From Streptomyces macrolidinus (lineage in GTDB: Bacteria > Actinomycetota > Actinomycetes > Streptomycetales > Streptomycetaceae): a DNA stretch of 64,000 nt. Location of the stretch: contig NZ_JAMWMR010000010.1 of the NCBI RefSeq assembly GCF_023887685.1, forward strand, positions 62,001-126,000. The letters run 5' to 3'. The notes below the pieces were generated by a model. The model searched no databases. It was not told the origin of the DNA and saw nothing but the letters and a program-made list of their open reading frames with translations. Positions 1 to 7,899 of this stretch are shown one piece after another. The stretch's first letter is position 1; the number at the start of each line of letters is the position of its first letter. Both the position numbers and the translations under genes were made by a program.

Positions 1-818
1 TCGGCATCCTGCGCGGTGCCGGGCACCGGGTCGGGGCGTCCGTCGCGGGCGACCACCGGGAGATCGCCGGGATCAACAACCGTGTGCAGCTCGCCGAGGC
101 GCGCCGCATCCTGAACGAGCGGCTCCTGACGGACGCCATGCTCGCGGGGGTCACGATCGTCGATCCGGCCACCACGTGGGTCGATGTGACGGTGACCTTC
201 GAGCGGGATGTGATCGTGCAGCCGGGGACGCAGTTGCTGGGCGAGACCCACCTCGGAGAGGGTGCGGAGGTCGGCCCGAATTCTCGGCTGAAGGACACCA
301 CGGTGGGTGCGGGGGCGCGGGTGGACAACACGGTCTCGGACGGCGCGGTGGTGGGTCCGCAGGCCATGGTCGGTCCGTTCGCGTATCTGCGGCCGGGGAC
401 CCGGCTCGGCGTGAAGTCGAAGATCGGGACGTACGTGGAGACGAAGAACGCGTCGATCGGTGAGGGTACGAAGGTGCCGCATCTGTCGTACGTGGGGGAC
501 GCGACGATCGGTTCGCACACGAACATCGGTGCGGCGAGTGTCTTCGTGAACTATGACGGACAGGACAAACATCACACCACGGTGGGGTCTCACTGCCGTA
601 CCGGTTCGGACAACATGTTTGTGGCTCCTGTCACGATCGGGGACGGCGTCTACACCGCCGCCGGCTCCGTGATCACCAAGGATGTGCCGCCCGGTTCGCT
701 GGCCGTGGCCCGTGGTCAGCAGCGGAATATCGAGGGCTGGGTGGCCCGTAAGCGTCCGGGGAGCGCTGCCGCGAAGGCGGCGGAGGCGGCTTCCCGGGAG
801 CCGGACGGCGAAGGCTGA
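1..818 (+). CDS. glmU: Bifunctional GlmU, C-terminal acetyltransferase part (5' end outside window)
   Basis: The reading frame is open from base 3 with no start inside the window, so this is the 3' portion of GlmU, the cytosolic enzyme that acetylates glucosamine-1-phosphate and uridylylates it to UDP-GlcNAc for peptidoglycan. The visible part begins with the family signature [10 protein letters not shown] at the end of the pyrophosphorylase domain. It then shows left-handed beta-helix hexapeptide repeats (for example [29 protein letters not shown]). The conserved [10 protein letters not shown] segment carries the catalytic His of the acetyltransferase site, and [10 protein letters not shown] and [21 protein letters not shown] follow. 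The Ala/Glu-rich tail is typical of actinobacteria. It lies upstream of prs in the same direction; both feed activated sugar metabolism. Confidence 0.97.
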   Translation, partial: GILRGAGHRVGASVAGDHREIAGINNRVQLAEARRILNERLLTDAMLAGVTIVDPATTWVDVTVTFERDVIVQPGTQLLGETHLGEGAEVGPNSRLKDTTVGAGARVDNTVSDGAVVGPQAMVGPFAYLRPGTRLGVKSKIGTYVETKNASIGEGTKVPHLSYVGDATIGSHTNIGAASVFVNYDGQDKHHTTVGSHCRTGSDNMFVAPVTIGDGVYTAAGSVITKDVPPGSLAVARGQQRNIEGWVARKRPGSAAAKAAEAASREPDGEG

Positions 819-961
819 CCGGAAACAGGTGCGTCTGACACGGCGTACCGTGATAGGTGCACATCCGCACCCCACCAGCTCATACGGCCGCTCATATCCA
901 GCCGAGTCGGCTGTTGCGGCTTCTGGACACCTGGCTGAAACACCTCTGAGGAGACAGTGCT

Positions 962-1936
962 GTGACCGGGATCAAGACGACCGGCGAGAAGAAGATGATG
1001 TTCTTCTCCGGGCGCGCCCACCCCGAGCTTGCCGAGGAGGTCGCCCACCAGTTGGGTGTCGGGGTCGTCCCGACGAAGGCCTTCGACTTCGCCAACGGTG
1101 AGATCTATGTCCGTTACCAGGAGTCGGCGCGTGGTGCGGACTGCTTCCTGATCCAGAGCCACACGGCTCCGATCAACAAGTGGGTCATGGAGCAGCTCAT
1201 CATGATCGACGCGCTGAAGCGTGCGTCGGCCCGTTCCATCACGGTGATCGTGCCGTTCTACGGGTATGCGCGCCAGGACAAGAAGCACCGTGGGCGTGAG
1301 CCGATCTCGGCGCGTCTGATCGCGGATCTGATGAAGACGGCCGGTGCGGACCGGATCCTCACGGTGGATCTGCACACGGACCAGATCCAGGGCTTCTTCG
1401 ACGGCCCGGTGGATCACCTGTTCGCGTTGCCGCTGCTGGCGGACTATGTGGGTGCGAAGGTGGATCGGCAGAAGCTGACCATCGTGTCGCCGGACGCGGG
1501 CCGGGTGCGGGTCGCGGACCGTTGGTGCGACCGGCTGGGCGCGCCGCTGGCGATCGTGCACAAGCGTCGTGACAAGGACGTGGCCAATCAGGTCACCGTG
1601 CATGAGGTCGTCGGTGAGGTGAAGGGCCGGGTGTGTGTCCTGGTCGACGACATGGTGGACACGGGCGGCACGATCTGTGCGGCGGCGGATGCGCTGTTCG
1701 CGCATGGTGCGGAGGACGTCATCGTGACGGCGACGCACGGTGTGCTGTCGGGTCCGGCGGCGGACCGTCTGAAGAACTCGAAGGTGAGCGAGTTCGTGTT
1801 CACGAACACGCTGCCGACGCCGGGTGAGCTGGAGCTGGACAAGATCACGGTGCTGTCGATCGCGCCGACGATCGCGCGTGCGGTGCGTGAGGTGTTCGAG
1901 GACGGCTCGGTGACGAGCCTGTTCGACGAGCAGTGA
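962..1936 (+). CDS. prs: Ribose-phosphate pyrophosphokinase (PRPP synthetase)
   Basis: This 324-residue protein makes PRPP from ribose-5-phosphate and ATP for nucleotide, His, Trp and NAD synthesis in the cytosol. Seen in the sequence: the N-terminal KMMFFSGRAHPELAEEVA segment, the ATP loop region FDFANGEIYVRY, TVDLHTDQIQGFFDGPVDHL, and the PRPP-binding signature CVLVDDMVDTGGTI near residue 225. Length is normal for a class I enzyme. The GTG start is preceded by GAGGAGACAG at a good distance. It follows glmU after a 143-base gap in which no convincing promoter was recognised, so co-transcription with glmU is likely but not shown. Confidence 0.97.
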   Translation: MTGIKTTGEKKMMFFSGRAHPELAEEVAHQLGVGVVPTKAFDFANGEIYVRYQESARGADCFLIQSHTAPINKWVMEQLIMIDALKRASARSITVIVPFYGYARQDKKHRGREPISARLIADLMKTAGADRILTVDLHTDQIQGFFDGPVDHLFALPLLADYVGAKVDRQKLTIVSPDAGRVRVADRWCDRLGAPLAIVHKRRDKDVANQVTVHEVVGEVKGRVCVLVDDMVDTGGTICAAADALFAHGAEDVIVTATHGVLSGPAADRLKNSKVSEFVFTNTLPTPGELELDKITVLSIAPTIARAVREVFEDGSVTSLFDEQ

Positions 1937-1974
1937 GCGTGCGCCGGTAGTGCCGGCGGAGATCGTTTTGGGTG

Positions 1975-2024
1975 CGGCCTCCCTCTCCGAGTAGACTGCT
2001 GCAGTTGCTCGGCGAGGGAGGCCG
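1975..2024 (+). promoter_or_regulatory. Long hairpin leader upstream of rplY
   Basis: Bases 1975-1991 pair with 2008-2024 in a 17-bp stem with one internal mismatch and a 16-base loop (arms read GGCCTCCCTCTCCGAG and CTCGGCGAGGGAGGCC). It sits 39 bases after prs and 100 bases before the rplY start. There is no T-run, so it could be a prs terminator, an attenuator or a ribosomal-protein leader that senses L25. A short GTAC...GTAC repeat follows at 2025-2038. Confidence 0.55.
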
Positions 2025-2124
2025 TACCAGTTGTGTACGGCGGTCCGTTATCGACGCGCTCTTCGTAGCAGGCCGTTCGTGGCCGGGTGACCGTCCATGT
2101 CTCTGGTTTCTACGAGGAGTGACC

Positions 2125-2721
2125 ATGTCCGAGGTGAAGATCTCCGCCGCGTCGCGCACCGAGTTCGGTAAGGGTGCCGCCCGTCGTATCCGTCGTGACA
2201 ACAAGGTTCCGGGTGTGCTGTACGGCCACGGTTCGGACCCGCTGCACCTGACGCTTCCGGGTCACGAGCTGCTGATGGCGCTGCGTACGCCGAACGTTCT
2301 GATCTCGCTGGACATCGACGGCAAGACGAACGAGCTGGCCATCCCGAAGGCGGTGCAGCGTGACCCGCTGAAGGGCTTCCTGGAGCACGTCGACCTGCTG
2401 CTGGTCAAGCGTGGCGAGAAGGTCACGGTCGAGGTTCCGGTCCAGACCGAGGGCGAGCTGGCGGCGGGTGGCAACCTGCTGGAGCACGTGCTGGTGGCGC
2501 TGCCGGTCGAGGCCGAGGCGACGCACATCCCGGAGGCCGTGACGGTCTCGATCGAGGGTCTTGAGGCCGGTGCCTCGGTCCTCGCCAAGGACATCACGCT
2601 GCCGTCGGGTGTCTCCCTGTCGGTCGAGGAGGACGCGGTGGTCCTTCAGGTGCTGGCCGCGCAGGCGGAGGAGGCTCCGGAGGGTGCCGAGGCCGAGGGT
2701 GAAGAGGCCGCCGAGGCCTGA
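2125..2721 (+). CDS. rplY: 50S ribosomal protein L25 (Ctc/TL5 long form)
   Basis: This 198-residue protein is the long, two-domain form of ribosomal protein L25 that binds 5S rRNA. The N-terminal domain (about 1-95) shows SEVKISAASRTEFGKGAARRIRR and VPGVLYGHGSDPLHLTL. The C-terminal Ctc/TL5 domain (VEVPVQTEGELAAGGNLLEHVL and onward) ends in an acidic Glu/Ala tail, usual for actinobacteria. The frame is open further upstream, but MSEVKIS at 2125 is preceded by GAGGAGT and matches family N-termini, so that start is chosen. It precedes pth, a common pairing in bacteria. The hairpin leader upstream may couple its expression to ribosome supply. Confidence 0.96.
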   Translation: MSEVKISAASRTEFGKGAARRIRRDNKVPGVLYGHGSDPLHLTLPGHELLMALRTPNVLISLDIDGKTNELAIPKAVQRDPLKGFLEHVDLLLVKRGEKVTVEVPVQTEGELAAGGNLLEHVLVALPVEAEATHIPEAVTVSIEGLEAGASVLAKDITLPSGVSLSVEEDAVVLQVLAAQAEEAPEGAEAEGEEAAEA

Positions 2722-2742
2722 TCCTCGCTGTCGTCGTTTCGT

Positions 2743-2773
2743 CAGCCGCTGTTCCCTGGTGGGGCAGCGGCTG
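2743..2773 (+). terminator. Hairpin between rplY and pth
   Basis: CAGCCGCTG at 2743-2751 is perfectly repeated in inverted form as CAGCGGCTG at 2765-2773, with a 13-base loop. It occupies most of the 69-base gap between rplY and pth and lacks a T-run. It may be an attenuator that reduces read-through into pth rather than a full terminator. Confidence 0.45.
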
Positions 2774-2790
2774 GCGCGTATCAAGGAGAC

Positions 2791-3396
2791 ATGAACGTGA
2801 CTACGCCGGCAGACGACGCTCCCTGGTTGATCGCGGGTCTCGGCAATCCTGGTTCCGAGTACGCCATGAACCGGCACAACGTGGGGTTCATGGTGGCCGA
2901 TCTGCTGGCCGCGCGGATCGGGGGGAAGTTCAAGCGTGCGGGCAAGGCGCAGGCGCAGGTGGTGGAGGGGCGGATCGGTCCGCCGGGTCCGGCGAACCGT
3001 CGGGTGATCCTGGCGAAGCCGATGTCGTACATGAACCTGTCGGGTGGCCCGGTGAACGCGTTGCGTGACTTCTACAAGGTGCCGGTGGCGCACATCGTGG
3101 CGGTGCATGACGAGTTGGACATCGACTACGGCACGCTGCGACTGAAGCTGGGCGGGGGCGACAACGGCCACAACGGGCTGAAGTCGATGACGAAGGCGAT
3201 GGGTTCGGACTATCACCGGGTGCGGTTCGGGATCGGGCGTCCGCCGGGGCGTATGCCGGTGGCGGACTTCGTGTTGCGGGACTTCTCGTCGGCGGAGCGC
3301 AAGGAGTTGGACTACTTCGTGGTCCGGGCGGCGGATGCGGTGGAGTGCCTGGTCATCGAGGGGTTGGAGCGGGCGCAGAGTACGTACAACTCGTAG
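2791..3396 (+). CDS. pth: Peptidyl-tRNA hydrolase
   Basis: This 201-residue cytosolic esterase releases tRNA from prematurely dissociated peptidyl-tRNA. The family signature [22 protein letters not shown] near the N-terminus contains the catalytic His of the RHNVG motif and the Asn nearby. Further motifs are [25 protein letters not shown] and [13 protein letters not shown], followed by [11 protein letters not shown]. All Pth1 active-site motifs are intact. AAGGAGAC lies just before the ATG. It is downstream of rplY. The gene ends 21 bases from the convergent caspase-STAND gene, with no strong terminator between them. Confidence 0.97.
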   Translation: MNVTTPADDAPWLIAGLGNPGSEYAMNRHNVGFMVADLLAARIGGKFKRAGKAQAQVVEGRIGPPGPANRRVILAKPMSYMNLSGGPVNALRDFYKVPVAHIVAVHDELDIDYGTLRLKLGGGDNGHNGLKSMTKAMGSDYHRVRFGIGRPPGRMPVADFVLRDFSSAERKELDYFVVRAADAVECLVIEGLERAQSTYNS

Positions 3397-3417
3397 CGTC
3401 GGCAGTGTGGTTGTGGG

Positions 3418-6400
3418 TCACTGGGGCGGGAAGCAGGGTTCCAGTGCCTCGTCCTTGCCGGCGTCCGGGTGGGTGTGCATCCAGGTGGTGGCGTACTGCC
3501 GTATGGCGTCGTGGTGGGGTGTCGCGTCGGGGTGGGCGGCGAGGCGGGACAGTACCTTCCAGGCCGGTCGGCTGAGGCTGTGGAGGGTGAGCCAGTCGAG
3601 GGCGCGTCTGACGGCTTCGGGAGAACGTGTTCCGGCCATGCGTGTGCCGTTGAGCATGGGCGATATGACGTAGACGGCGTCCTTGGTCCGGCCGTGTTCG
3701 TCCAGCCAGTCGGTGGCGCGGGCGAGGGCCGCTTCCCGGACGGGGGCGGGGAGTTGCTCGAGTTGCAGCAGGTGGCAGAGCACCCAGGTGGCCTTGCGGT
3801 GGCGGGGGTGGTGGTCGAGCCAGGCCAGGGTGGCCTCGGCGGCGGCCTTCGAGCCTGCGGTGTGGGTGGTGCGGCAGCGGCGCAGGACGGCGTTGAGGAG
3901 CCGGTATTCCCGGTAGTCGGTGAAGTCGGGGTCGAGCAGGGCGAGTGCGTGTCGTTGGATGCGTTCTTCGGTGCCGGGGGGCTGGGGGGGCCAGTCGAGC
4001 AGGCGGACGGCGGGGTGGTCGGCGGTCAGTGGCAGGCCGGGGTGGTGGTCGAGCCGGTCGAGGGTGGCGGTGGCGGTGCGGCGCTGCTGTTCGGTGGTCA
4101 TGTCGTCGCGGCTGGCGAGGAGGACGTTGACGAGTGCGGCGGTGGTGCCGGGCCGGGTGTGGTCGTCCGGGGTGTCGGGGTCCTGGTGGGGGGCGGTGTT
4201 CTCCAGCCGGTCCAGGGCGTGGTCGATCGCGGTGGTGGTGTCGAGGTCGGCTTCGGCGAGGCTGCCAGTGGTCAGGTAGTGCAGCAGGCTCGCGTTGACG
4301 GGGAAGTGGAGCAGCGGTACGAGGACGGCTCCGGCGTCGGTGGTGCTGCCGTGGAGTTCGAGCCAGTGGAGGGCCTGGGCTATGCCTTGGGCGGCGGCGT
4401 CGTGGTCTTGCAGTTCCCGGGCCCGGTGGAGGTAGAGGCCGAGGACGACGTTGGCTTCCTGGAGGGTGCCGTGTTCGCGTAGCCAGGTTCCGGTGTGGTG
4501 CAGGGTCCGCTGGGCGAGCGGTGGGGGCAGGTGCTTGAGGTGGAGGAGTCCGGTGAGGTGGTCCCGGTCGCGGTCGCGGGTCGGGGGGTGGGTGTCGAGG
4601 CGCTGGATGACGGCTTGTGCGGCGCGGTGGGCCTGTTCGTCGGTCAGGCGGGTGCCGGGGGCGAGCAGGTATTGGTGGACGAAGGTCTTCTCGGCGGTGG
4701 TGCCGTGCCGGTCCAGCCAGTTCAGTGAGGCGTCGATGATCCGCTCGGTGACGGTGGTGGTGTCGTCGTCGGTGGCGGTGGGCAGGTCGCGGCGTTTGAT
4801 GAGGTGGCGCAGGACGTAGTCGGCGGTGAGGGTGGTGCCGTGCTGTTCGAGCCAGTTCAGGGCGTGGTCGATGTCCTCTTGGAGGAAGGGGAGGTTCTTC
4901 TTCCGTAGGAGTGCGAACAGCCGGTCCATGACGAAGGACGCGTCGGGGGTGGTGCCGTTCTGCGAGAGCCAGGCCCGTGCGTCGGAGAGGGCCTGGCGGA
5001 TCATGCGGTCGTGGTGGTCGTGCCAGCGGAAGGAGCCGAGTACGGCGGTCAGGACGAAGCAGGCGGACTTCGTGCGGCGGCGGTCGGCGAGCCACTTCAG
5101 GGCGATCTTCCCGATGTGTTCGGCGAGTTGGGGTGCGACTTCGGGACGGTTGAGGACGGCGGTGAGGACGAAGGAGGCGCAGTCCCGGCTGCCGTGGACG
5201 AGGAGCCAGTCGCGGGTGGCTCTGGACAGGCGCAGCCAGTCGTCCGCCGAGTCGATGTCGCCGGTGCGCATCAGGGCGGTGAGGAGGCGTTCGGTGTCGA
5301 GGTCTTCGCGGAGTCGTTCGGCGAGGTCGAGGGCGGCGGTGCTGGCGGCTCGGGCGATGTCGGGGCTGTGGGTGTGGTGGCCGAAGAGGTGCGGGAGCTT
5401 GTGCCGGGAGGTGCGGTCGGTGCCGTGGGCGTCGAGCCAGGCGAGGGTGGCGGTCTCCAGGTACTCCCGGTAGGCGGTGGTCAGGCCGGGAACGCGGGCG
5501 AGGGTGGTGACGAGGAGCAGGCTCTCGGGGTCCGTGGCGGTGTGCTGGTCGAGGTAGGCGCGGGCGCGGGTGAGCAGGATCTCGGGGACGGGCTGGGCGC
5601 TGTTGCGGATGGCGTCGGTGAGGAAGAAGCGGAGGTCGGCGTGGCCGGGGGTCTGCGCGGTCCAGGGGGCGGCCACGGTGTCCCAGGTGTCGATGACGGC
5701 CCGGCGCCAGGGCTCGGCGGAGACCATCGTGACGAGGGCGCGGCGGCCTTCGGCGGGTGAGTCGAGCAGCATGGCGAGGACGTCGGTGGCGTGGGCGTCG
5801 AGCCAGGTGCCGCAGGCCTGGGCGAGGGCGGTGCGCAGGCGGTCGTTCTGGTCGGCGGTCCAGCGGCCGAGGTGTTCGACGGCGCGGCGGAAGGAGGGGG
5901 TGTCGCCGAGGAAGGTGTCGAGGAGGGTGTGGAGGGAGGTCGTGTCGAGGCCGCCGACGCGGCTGAGGCAGCTCTGTCCGAGGAAGTCGTCGGTGACGAT
6001 GTCGACGAAGGTGTCGAGGGTGTCGGTGCCGTCGGGCAGCAGCCAGCCGAGGGTTTCGAGGTCGCCGATGATGCCCGCGCTGTCGTGGGTGCCGTGGGCG
6101 CTCGCGGTCAGGAAGCGGTCGACGGCGTGGGTGACGGCGTGGCGGGGCTGGGCGCAGGAGAGGGCGGCGACGGTGCTGGCGAGCAGGACGGTGCGGTGCG
6201 GTTCCGTGCCGTCGCTGTTGCCGACGACGGCGAGGTCGGCGCGGGTGCGGCGGCGCAGCCAGTCGGCGAAGGCGGGCAGGGAGGGGATGGTGGGGGTCTG
6301 GCCGTCGAGGGTCTCGCGGTCGGCCTGGCCTTCGAGGGCGAGGCCGCGCATCAGGGCGACGGCGGGGCGGGTGCCGCAGATGTCGGCGAGCTTGGTGGGG

Positions 6401-7899
6401 CCGAGGGTGGCGAGGGAGGCGGGGGCGACCTTCTCGAAGATCCGTTGGGCGACGGCTCGTTGGTGTGCTTCGTCCTGGGGGAGTTCGATCTCTTCGAAGA
6501 GGGTGCGGGAGCCGCGGTCCTGGACGGTGCGCAGGGCGCCGGGGCGTACGGAGGCGAGGCAGGCGATCCGGGCGTGTGCTTCGGTGCGGTCCCGGGGGTC
6601 GGCGCTGTCGTAGCGGTCGATGGCCTCGTACTGTTCGCCGTGCAGGAGGTCGGCGAGTTCGCGCAGGTCGATGCGCTGGTACTTGTCGAGGTAGTCGAGG
6701 ACGACGAGGACGGGGACGTCCGGCTGCTGGGCGATCTCTTCGCGGAGTTCGTCGGTGAGGGTCTGGTGGGTGACCTCGTCGGCGGGTTCGAGGTGGAGGA
6801 CCTTCCATCCGCTGCGGTGGGCGAGGGCGGCGATCTCCAGGCAGGTGCGGGTCTTTCCGGCGCCCGCGACTCCGGTCAGCAGGGCGCCGCGCGGTGGCTT
6901 GCCGAGGGCGCCGCGGTCGGGGTCGGACAGCAGGGCGAGGACGTTCTCGGGCCGGGCCGGGTGCTTGGGGTCCTCGGGCAGCAGATAGGGCAGGCCGTCG
7001 TCCTTGAGGTAGGTGCCGCGGGCGCCGAAGCGGCGGAGCTTGTCGCCGTGGTCCAGGAGCCAGGCGGGGCGTCTGCGGCCGGGGACGGCGGCGTAGCGGT
7101 GCAGGTCGCCGGTCCAGGTGCGGGTGTCGATCCAGGGGACCTGTCGGTCGCCGTTGTCGGTCATCCGGCTGCGGACCTTGTCGATCAGGTCGGCCGGGTC
7201 CGGTGGCCAGGGTGGGGTGGCGGCGCGGAGTTCCTCGATGAGCGCGCAGGTGAACGCGGCGCCTTCGCCGCTGAGGCCGTTGGAGGCGACATCGCCGTCC
7301 TGAGTGGCGTACACGCTCATCACGGAGGACCGCTCGAACTGTCCTTCGGAGAGGCGGTAGCCGGCGTAGCCGTCGATGCCCTCGACCTCGGCGAGGGGGA
7401 CGCGGCAGGCGTCCACGAGGAGGATCTTGGCCGCGATGTGTTCGTAGCGGGGGCTGCACAGCAGGGCGCGCCGGAGGTTGTCGGCGTCGAGGGTCAGTTC
7501 GCGGCCGGGGGTGGCGTCGGCGTAGAAGAGGAGGTGGTGCTGGGTGCCGGGGGCGAGGACGCCGTGGCCGCTCCAGGCGAACCACAGCAGGTCGGCTTCG
7601 GTGCCCGGCAGTTCGTCGTCGAGGAGTTGTCGCAGGATGTCGTGGGTGGCGTCGAGCGGGTCGATGCCGAGGGTGCGGGCGCGCTCCGTGACGGTCTGCG
7701 CGCGGTGGGGCGCGGGTGTGACGCACAGGCGTATGTTCCGCGCGGGGACGCCCGCGTCGCGCAGCCAGGCCGCGTGGTGCAGGGCGTCATCCGCGGGACC
7801 GTGCAGGGGGTCGAGGAGGTCGCCGTACGTCTCCACGCCGACGAGCAGCGCGTGCGTACGGGCCGGGTCGATGTCCCCGTGCCCGGGTGCTCTGCTCAC
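3418..7899 (-). CDS. Caspase-like peptidase fused to STAND-type ATPase and WLxxHG helical repeats
   Basis: A 1493-residue, probably cytosolic signalling protein. Residues about 13-265 form a C14 caspase-like domain: HALLVGVETYG, the catalytic His in WSGHG (His112), the catalytic Cys in LVDACR (Cys165), and GLSGEGAAFTCALIEEL. A P-loop ATPase follows, with Walker A GVAGAGKT (343-350) and Walker B VLVVLDYLDK (397-406), built like STAND/NLR switches. From about 640 to the end are a dozen or more degenerate repeats of roughly 40 residues with core WLxxHGtTxxAxxVLxxLL, probably alpha-solenoid sensors. The GTG start overlaps the stop of the upstream hydrolase (GTGA), implying translational coupling. 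Architecture suggests a ligand-sensing ATPase that unleashes a protease, as in bacterial NLR-like conflict systems; that role is inferred. Substrate and trigger are unknown. Confidence 0.85.
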   Translation of the reverse strand: MSRAPGHGDIDPARTHALLVGVETYGDLLDPLHGPADDALHHAAWLRDAGVPARNIRLCVTPAPHRAQTVTERARTLGIDPLDATHDILRQLLDDELPGTEADLLWFAWSGHGVLAPGTQHHLLFYADATPGRELTLDADNLRRALLCSPRYEHIAAKILLVDACRVPLAEVEGIDGYAGYRLSEGQFERSSVMSVYATQDGDVASNGLSGEGAAFTCALIEELRAATPPWPPDPADLIDKVRSRMTDNGDRQVPWIDTRTWTGDLHRYAAVPGRRRPAWLLDHGDKLRRFGARGTYLKDDGLPYLLPEDPKHPARPENVLALLSDPDRGALGKPPRGALLTGVAGAGKTRTCLEIAALAHRSGWKVLHLEPADEVTHQTLTDELREEIAQQPDVPVLVVLDYLDKYQRIDLRELADLLHGEQYEAIDRYDSADPRDRTEAHARIACLASVRPGALRTVQDRGSRTLFEEIELPQDEAHQRAVAQRIFEKVAPASLATLGPTKLADICGTRPAVALMRGLALEGQADRETLDGQTPTIPSLPAFADWLRRRTRADLAVVGNSDGTEPHRTVLLASTVAALSCAQPRHAVTHAVDRFLTASAHGTHDSAGIIGDLETLGWLLPDGTDTLDTFVDIVTDDFLGQSCLSRVGGLDTTSLHTLLDTFLGDTPSFRRAVEHLGRWTADQNDRLRTALAQACGTWLDAHATDVLAMLLDSPAEGRRALVTMVSAEPWRRAVIDTWDTVAAPWTAQTPGHADLRFFLTDAIRNSAQPVPEILLTRARAYLDQHTATDPESLLLVTTLARVPGLTTAYREYLETATLAWLDAHGTDRTSRHKLPHLFGHHTHSPDIARAASTAALDLAERLREDLDTERLLTALMRTGDIDSADDWLRLSRATRDWLLVHGSRDCASFVLTAVLNRPEVAPQLAEHIGKIALKWLADRRRTKSACFVLTAVLGSFRWHDHHDRMIRQALSDARAWLSQNGTTPDASFVMDRLFALLRKKNLPFLQEDIDHALNWLEQHGTTLTADYVLRHLIKRRDLPTATDDDTTTVTERIIDASLNWLDRHGTTAEKTFVHQYLLAPGTRLTDEQAHRAAQAVIQRLDTHPPTRDRDRDHLTGLLHLKHLPPPLAQRTLHHTGTWLREHGTLQEANVVLGLYLHRARELQDHDAAAQGIAQALHWLELHGSTTDAGAVLVPLLHFPVNASLLHYLTTGSLAEADLDTTTAIDHALDRLENTAPHQDPDTPDDHTRPGTTAALVNVLLASRDDMTTEQQRRTATATLDRLDHHPGLPLTADHPAVRLLDWPPQPPGTEERIQRHALALLDPDFTDYREYRLLNAVLRRCRTTHTAGSKAAAEATLAWLDHHPRHRKATWVLCHLLQLEQLPAPVREAALARATDWLDEHGRTKDAVYVISPMLNGTRMAGTRSPEAVRRALDWLTLHSLSRPAWKVLSRLAAHPDATPHHDAIRQYATTWMHTHPDAGKDEALEPCFPPQ

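Noticed and set aside
819..961. Possible tRNA or promoter between glmU and prs
   Set aside because: No cloverleaf could be drawn, and the best CTGACA/GATAGGT pair has a spacing of only about 11 bases.
3353..7726. Very long minus-strand open frame, 1457 residues, Arg/Pro-rich
   Set aside because: It runs in another frame across the caspase-STAND gene on the same strand. The composition (Arg, Pro, His in bulk) is typical of a GC-driven shadow, and it lacks any motif.
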